Shown: one piece after another, positions 6,697 to 10,489 of the stretch
Numbering within the stretch: the stretch's first letter is position 1
How the letters are laid out: each line of letters opens with the position of its first letter
Assembly (NCBI GenBank): GCA_047638515.1
Contig: JBLIME010000083.1
Coordinates: 1 to 10,489, forward strand
Reading direction: 5' to 3'
DNA: 10,489 bases
Origin: CANLBN01 sp047638515
GTDB taxonomy: Bacteria > Pseudomonadota > Gammaproteobacteria > Pseudomonadales > Cellvibrionaceae
The notes under the pieces: model-generated
Told to the model about the DNA's origin: nothing
The model's database searches: none
Seen by the model: only the letters and a program-made list of their open reading frames with translations
Position numbers and translations under genes: made by a program

Positions 6697-8628
6697 TTAT
6701 GATGACAAAAATATTTTACGCAATAAAATAGTTGAATATACGTCACTAAGATACGGTAGATGGACATTCTCAATATAGATTGCGGGAATGACGTCGATGT
6801 CTTTATGGTTCACCCAAAAGCTGGTGTCCGCCAGAAGTACACTTATGTCAATGCTCTCGTCTTCGCTGATATTACGCACACTGTCCAGCCATAGGTTTAC
6901 GTCTTGTGCCTTACAAGCTTTATACCAATGTCGCAGTGCAGCGACACCTACAGCAGATCCCTCGGCTGGGTTAGTCACAAATGCAGTAATATGTTCGGCG
7001 ATGACTCTATCGGCTATCGCCTCTCGTGATTCGCCCTCACCCACAATAAGCCTGATACGACATTCGATAGCTGAGTTATTGGTAGTTATAAATTGATAAG
7101 CCTCTTCTAACATCGATCCACAGTGAAGGCAGCTAGGTGATAGGCCTAAGACAACCCGTAGTGCTTGAGAACTATTTGGCTCTGATAGGTGCGAGCTAAG
7201 TAAAAGATCGCCTTCTAAGTCTTCATCACGTTCTTCGTCACACCCTGCGTTATCTTCAGTATTAAAGCCTGTTTGAGTGAAGTTTATGCGTTGTTGCTGT
7301 GCGTGTAAGATTTTCTGAATATTGCTAGTGCTAGAAATAATTGATTCAATTTGTTGTTGTTGCTCCTGCTGAATTGTTTTGCCTGCAAGTTGCGCGCGTA
7401 AAAATTGCCAAATTATTGCTGGAATACACAATAAAACTAGGCTCAGTAGAAAAGAAAAGTGAGCCAGCCCGGTATGGTGAGAAAACCCAAGAAAGATCAG
7501 CACCAGTAGTGCCTGTAAAATAACGCTAATCTGAGCGAATAAACACAAGCGACACCATTTTTTTAAACGATACTTTTGAAGGTAGATGGAGTAGCCACTA
7601 TAGATTGGGGCTAGTAGGCTTAAATAAATAATACTGCTGTCTAAAGAATGAATGTAGGGGTAGGCATCGAGTGTTAGCAGGCTAAGCAAAAATAATAAAA
7701 GTGAACCGGCAAAATAGGCAACGCCAATATCGGCATGGCTGACACCTAAAAATTTAGCATTGGGGTTGTCGAGCACGTCATTACAATTATATGTCGAATT
7801 ACTTGCAGAACCGCTAGAGCAGTATTTTGAAAGAGTGCCCGTGATATTACCTAAAGCGTGCTGCGCTAGTACTAATGAAAGTGCTAGCCCTGATATTAAG
7901 CAGGCGGTAATGCCCAAAAAAACAAGCAGCGCGACACCTGTAAAATGCGTTACTTGATAGTGAAACACCGCAAGCACAAGTAGCAGTGTTGATACAATAC
8001 TAATGGGACGACACCAGTACTGCCATTGCTCACTCATATTTTTATCGAAAAATTGTGGCTCTTTAAAAGCATGCGCTGAGTCTATATCAAATAAAACACC
8101 TGACCAGATGCCAATGAAATCTTGTGGCGATACTATTTGCACGCCATGATCTGGATGATAAATAACAAGTGACTTTCTGTTTTCGTCCAAACACTCGGCA
8201 ATGTCAATTAATACAGCGGCTTGGCCATTGTTGAGCCGAATTAGGCAAGGTGTTTGAACGCCGTTAAGATCAGCTGTAGATAATTTTTTCTCAACCTCTG
8301 CTTTTGAAAAATCAATAGGAACATCCGACTCGCTAAAATCTTTTATAGTTGTCGTCATATTCCATTGCATCAGTAAAGCCGGTATGCGCTCTTTAGAATC
8401 AAGACTGATGTGGTTGGGTAGAATCTTAAATAAATTGGATAGGCGCTGATCGGTAATATTAATTTTCTTTGCACGCAGAATATAGCCAATAACTTTGGCT
8501 TGGCCCGTGTCATTATCCGCTGGCTCTGCTCGCGTCAATACCCCCCAGTAGCGATCGATCACCAAGCGTATAAAGAGGGGAAAATTCTTTGTTAGTTGTA
8601 AAAAATAGTTGAGATAGTGGTGGGTCAT
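6697..8628 (-). CDS. Three-domain envelope thiol oxidoreductase: C39-like, VKOR, thioredoxin-like
   Basis: The 643-residue product (numbered from the ATG at 8628) appears to have three parts. Residues 1 to about 185 resemble the peptidase C39-like module, ending in a typical SPQDFIGIWSGVLFDID segment. The catalytic Cys and His are not recognisable, so it is probably inactive. Hydrophobic segments at about 209-225, 230-256, 300-319, 331-350, 363-383 and 388-409 form a membrane domain. It carries the VKOR signature: loop cysteines C270 and C282 (the latter in CNDVLDNPNAKFLG) and a CxxC, C359-R-L-C362. A Gln-rich linker (419-447) leads to a thioredoxin-like domain with C500-L-H-C503 and a probable cis-proline P615 in VIPAIYIEN. 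VKOR with thioredoxin partners oxidises protein thiols in the envelope using quinone; that role is inferred. rimO lies 68 bases upstream on the same strand. No good Shine-Dalgarno is seen. An in-frame TTG at 8637 is a less likely start. Confidence 0.85.
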   Translation of the reverse strand: MTHHYLNYFLQLTKNFPLFIRLVIDRYWGVLTRAEPADNDTGQAKVIGYILRAKKINITDQRLSNLFKILPNHISLDSKERIPALLMQWNMTTTIKDFSESDVPIDFSKAEVEKKLSTADLNGVQTPCLIRLNNGQAAVLIDIAECLDENRKSLVIYHPDHGVQIVSPQDFIGIWSGVLFDIDSAHAFKEPQFFDKNMSEQWQYWCRPISIVSTLLLVLAVFHYQVTHFTGVALLVFLGITACLISGLALSLVLAQHALGNITGTLSKYCSSGSASNSTYNCNDVLDNPNAKFLGVSHADIGVAYFAGSLLLFLLSLLTLDAYPYIHSLDSSIIYLSLLAPIYSGYSIYLQKYRLKKWCRLCLFAQISVILQALLVLIFLGFSHHTGLAHFSFLLSLVLLCIPAIIWQFLRAQLAGKTIQQEQQQQIESIISSTSNIQKILHAQQQRINFTQTGFNTEDNAGCDEERDEDLEGDLLLSSHLSEPNSSQALRVVLGLSPSCLHCGSMLEEAYQFITTNNSAIECRIRLIVGEGESREAIADRVIAEHITAFVTNPAEGSAVGVAALRHWYKACKAQDVNLWLDSVRNISEDESIDISVLLADTSFWVNHKDIDVIPAIYIENVHLPYLSDVYSTILLRKIFLSS

Positions 8629-8636
8629 AATATACA

Positions 8637-8665
8637 AGAATAGTTAATGTCGATGTTTAAGACAA
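8637..8665 (-). promoter_or_regulatory. Possible promoter of the VKOR fusion gene
   Basis: On the - strand TTGTCT (8665-8660) lies 17 bases before TATTCT (8642-8637). Transcription would begin near 8630, only about 2 bases before the ATG at 8628, which would make a leaderless messenger. That fits the absence of a Shine-Dalgarno, but both boxes are imperfect and the region is AT-rich. Co-transcription from rimO is an alternative. Confidence 0.3.
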
Positions 8666-8696
8666 GCTAAGCTAATGCGAACAGCAGCTAAAAGCT

Positions 8697-10073
8697 TTAA
8701 GCGCTCTCGGCCCAAAGGTCATGCTCATCTGCATGAGTGACCTTGACTAAAACTATATCTCCAGCCTGGTGATGAGTTTCATCGTTTAGATAAACCATGC
8801 CGTCTATTTCTGGTGCATCCGCCTGACTTCTGCCAATAGCACCTTCTGCGTCTATCTCATCAATAATAACCGCGATAACTTTACCTACTTTTAATTGTAA
8901 TCTTGCGGCACTTATCACTGCTTGTTTTTCCATAAAGCGCTTTAGGCGCTGTTCTTTTACTACATCATCTACATGCTCGCCTAAACCGTTCGCTGCTGCG
9001 CCTGCGACTGGCGAATAAGTAAATGCACCAACACGGTCGAGTTGAGCTTCTTCAATAAAGTCTAAAAGCAGTTGGAAATCTTCTTCTGTCTCCCCGGGGA
9101 AGCCGACAATAAAGGTGCTGCGAATCGTCAACTCTGGGCAAATTTCTCGCCATTTTTTGACGCGAGCAAGTGTGTTGTCAATAGAGCCCGGACGCTTCAT
9201 GGCTTTTAAAATTTTAGGGCTGCCATGCTGAAAAGGAATATCTAAGTAGGGTAATATTTTGCCTGCGGCCATTAAGGGGATAATGTCGTCAACGTGGGGG
9301 TAGGGGTAGACATAATGTAGACGTACCCAAACACCTAAATCGCCCAAGGCTTTACAGAGGTCGAGCATTTTAGTCTTGATCGGTTGGCCGTCGTGAAATT
9401 CTAGTTTATATTTAGTGTCGACACCGTAGGCGCTGGTATCTTGAGAGATAACTAACAGCTCTTTAACCCCGGACTTAACCAAACCCTTAGCTTCGGCTAA
9501 GACATCATTTGCCGGCCGACTCACTAGGTCACCGCGCATTGAGGGGATGATGCAAAACGTACAGCGATGGTTGCAGCCCTCGGATATCTTTAGGTACGCG
9601 TAGTGCCGTGGCGTGAGCTTAATGCCTTGAGCGGGTATTAAATCTAAAAAAGGGTTGTGATCTTTATTGGGTGGAAAATGTTCATGCACGGCGCCTACCA
9701 CCTGCTCGTATGCATGGGGGCCCGAGACAGCTAGTACGCTTGGGTGAACATCAGTAATGTCCTCGGCATTGGCCCCCATACAACCAGTCACGATGACCTT
9801 GCCGTTTTCATTAAGAGCTTCGCCGATGGTATCGAGAGATTCTTTTTTAGCAGAGTCGATAAAACCACAGGTGTTGACAACAACGACATCGGCATCTTGG
9901 TAGGTTGGCACGATCTCGTAGCCGTCTTTGCGTAACTCGGTCAAAATTCGCTCTGAATCGACGAGTGCCTTAGGGCAGCCTAGGCTGATAAAACCGACTT
10001 TTGATGACTGGCTTGTTGGGGTCTCGAGTGTTCTTTCGGGCATAGTGTCTAAGGCCATGGTAGGTGACAACAT
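8697..10073 (-). CDS. rimO: Ribosomal protein S12 methylthiotransferase
   Basis: RimO is a radical-SAM enzyme that adds a methylthio group to the beta-carbon of the conserved aspartate (D89 in E. coli numbering) of ribosomal protein S12. The 458-residue product has the N-terminal UPF0004 domain with the three cluster cysteines C33 (LGCPK), C69 (NTCGFID) and C98 (TGCMG). The radical-SAM motif CNHRCTFC (C167, C171, C174) follows, with IIPSMRGDLVSRP. GFPGETEEDF and a C-terminal TRAM domain containing IGRSQADAPEIDG complete it. It follows the E. coli protein (441 residues) closely throughout, which separates it from the related MiaB. The start is uncertain: ATG codons at 10073, 10058 and 10043 are all in frame, all precede the conserved KVGFISLG, and none has a clear Shine-Dalgarno. 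The longest is given. Confidence 0.96.
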   Translation of the reverse strand: MLSPTMALDTMPERTLETPTSQSSKVGFISLGCPKALVDSERILTELRKDGYEIVPTYQDADVVVVNTCGFIDSAKKESLDTIGEALNENGKVIVTGCMGANAEDITDVHPSVLAVSGPHAYEQVVGAVHEHFPPNKDHNPFLDLIPAQGIKLTPRHYAYLKISEGCNHRCTFCIIPSMRGDLVSRPANDVLAEAKGLVKSGVKELLVISQDTSAYGVDTKYKLEFHDGQPIKTKMLDLCKALGDLGVWVRLHYVYPYPHVDDIIPLMAAGKILPYLDIPFQHGSPKILKAMKRPGSIDNTLARVKKWREICPELTIRSTFIVGFPGETEEDFQLLLDFIEEAQLDRVGAFTYSPVAGAAANGLGEHVDDVVKEQRLKRFMEKQAVISAARLQLKVGKVIAVIIDEIDAEGAIGRSQADAPEIDGMVYLNDETHHQAGDIVLVKVTHADEHDLWAESA

Positions 10074-10087
10074 ATTAAGAAAAAATG

Positions 10088-10093
10088 ATTATA
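10088..10093 (-). promoter_or_regulatory. Possible -10 element of rimO
   Basis: Read on the - strand this is a consensus TATAAT. It would start transcription near 10081, giving leaders of roughly 8, 23 or 38 bases for the three candidate rimO ATGs. I find no acceptable -35 hexamer 16-18 bases upstream, so this is a partial match only. Confidence 0.3.
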
Positions 10094-10197
10094 CCTTTAA
10101 GCGCTGTTTAATTGGTAGGTGTGAAGGCCAATGTTTATAGCTATTAAAGAGCCTGACGCACAGCTGACAATACTTTATAGCAAGCGCCTGAAGCGCA

Positions 10198-10237
10198 CTG
10201 TCATCAAACTATCACAAAACTGTCACCTAGCTGACCT
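10198..10237 (+). promoter_or_regulatory. Tandem Pho box (PhoB operator)
   Basis: Seen directly: CTGTCAT (10198-10204), CTATCAC (10209-10215) and CTGTCAC (10220-10226) are spaced exactly 11 bases start to start with A/C-rich 4-base gaps. A degenerate fourth unit, CTGACCT (10231-10237), keeps the register. The known PhoB box is two CTGTCAT-like heptamers in 11-bp direct repeat, so this is two adjacent boxes. The fourth unit ends 10 bases before a -10-like hexamer, the geometry of PhoB-activated promoters in which the box replaces the -35. It points to activation of the downstream phosphodiesterase gene in phosphate starvation. Confidence 0.88.
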
Positions 10238-10247
10238 GTAAGTTTTT

Positions 10248-10253
10248 TATGAT
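10248..10253 (+). promoter_or_regulatory. -10 element of the Pho-controlled promoter
   Basis: TATGAT (10248-10253) differs from TATAAT at one position and begins 10 bases after the fourth Pho repeat unit. No TTGACA-like -35 is needed at a PhoB class promoter, and none is seen. Transcription would start near 10260, giving a leader of about 42 bases before the ATG at 10302. Confidence 0.65.
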
Positions 10254-10301
10254 GTTTAATATTCTTAATGGGTTTGTTAATCTTTTTATGGGGGAATCAA
10301 A

Positions 10302-10489
10302 ATGAAAAAAATAATCAACAAATACCTGCTTGTAGGCACCATGCTTGCTAGTATTGTATCTTCTTTCATCGCTGTCAGTGCCGAGCCTCAATTGGTACAG
10401 CTTGGACCACGGCCCTTTTTTTTAGTTGAAGATATGGCTGCCAGCCCTTTAAAAGCGAGGCTGCAGCAATGTGTTAATGGCCCTTTTGT
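10302..10489 (+). CDS. Periplasmic glycerophosphodiester phosphodiesterase, N-terminal fragment (cut by window edge)
   Basis: The 62 visible codons start with a classical Sec signal peptide: KK at positions 2-3, a hydrophobic core at about 8-24, and a likely cleavage site VSA|E after residue 27. The mature start contains LGPRPFFLVEDM and SPLKARLQQC. This resembles the conserved beginning of secreted glycerophosphodiester phosphodiesterases of the large GDPD type, as I remember them. The metal-binding HRG motif should lie just beyond the window. These enzymes cleave glycerophosphodiesters to glycerol 3-phosphate and an alcohol, releasing phosphorus from phospholipid head groups. The start ATG is preceded by GGGGGAA (10290-10296). 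The upstream Pho box fits a phosphate-scavenging role and supports the call, but the catalytic part is not visible. Confidence 0.72.
   Translation, partial: MKKIINKYLLVGTMLASIVSSFIAVSAEPQLVQLGPRPFFLVEDMAASPLKARLQQCVNGPF

Noticed and set aside
6501..6773. 90-codon open frame on the - strand spanning the pnp end and terminator
   Set aside because: It crosses a strong bidirectional terminator and overlaps both flanking genes; no domain is recognisable.
7346..7375. TTG/CTG-type triplet run as a simple repeat or unstable tract
   Set aside because: It simply encodes the Gln-rich linker of the VKOR fusion; the run is short and mixed in codons.
9928..10140. 70-codon open frame on the + strand overlapping the rimO start
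   Set aside because: It is antisense to the conserved RimO N-terminus and has no start signals.
10184..10198. GCGC...GCGC mini-hairpin in the divergent intergenic region
   Set aside because: The stem is only 4 bp with no U-tract, and it abuts the Pho box; it is likely chance.

Overview
The window is a chromosomal segment of a gammaproteobacterium. The evidence is the gene order infB-rbfA-truB-rpsO-pnp and the close match, from memory, of each product to its Escherichia coli counterpart. The moderate base composition and protein flavour suggest a marine lineage, perhaps Cellvibrionales-like, but this is an inference and no rRNA is present to test it.

Layout. Positions 1-4172 carry, on the + strand, the 3' part of infB (translation initiation factor IF-2, cut by the window edge), then rbfA, truB and rpsO. 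A strong intrinsic terminator follows rpsO. A 306-base spacer then holds a 10-bp perfect inverted repeat, a good sigma70-type promoter and a structured leader ahead of pnp (4479-6620). A bidirectional terminator (6656-6683) separates pnp from two genes on the - strand. These are a large membrane protein (6697-8628) fusing a degenerate peptidase-C39-like domain, a vitamin K epoxide reductase (VKOR) domain and a thioredoxin-like domain, and upstream of it rimO (8697-10073). A divergent 228-base intergenic region holds an unusually clear tandem Pho box. It drives the first 62 codons of a secreted glycerophosphodiester phosphodiesterase that runs off the right end.

How the genes work together. 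The + strand block is the classical ribosome and RNA cluster: initiation (IF-2), 30S maturation (RbfA), tRNA U55 pseudouridylation (TruB), 30S protein S15 and the 3'-5' exoribonuclease PNPase. RimO on the other strand also acts on the ribosome, methylthiolating protein S12. The two genes outside this theme are the VKOR fusion, probably a disulfide-bond-forming enzyme of the cell envelope, and the phosphate-starvation glycerophosphodiesterase.

Most of the window is conserved housekeeping DNA. I see no clear novel multi-gene system, no mobile element and no CRISPR array. The parts most worth a second look are the three-domain VKOR fusion, the Pho promoter, and the structured intergenic spacers (infB-rbfA, truB-rpsO, rpsO-pnp).
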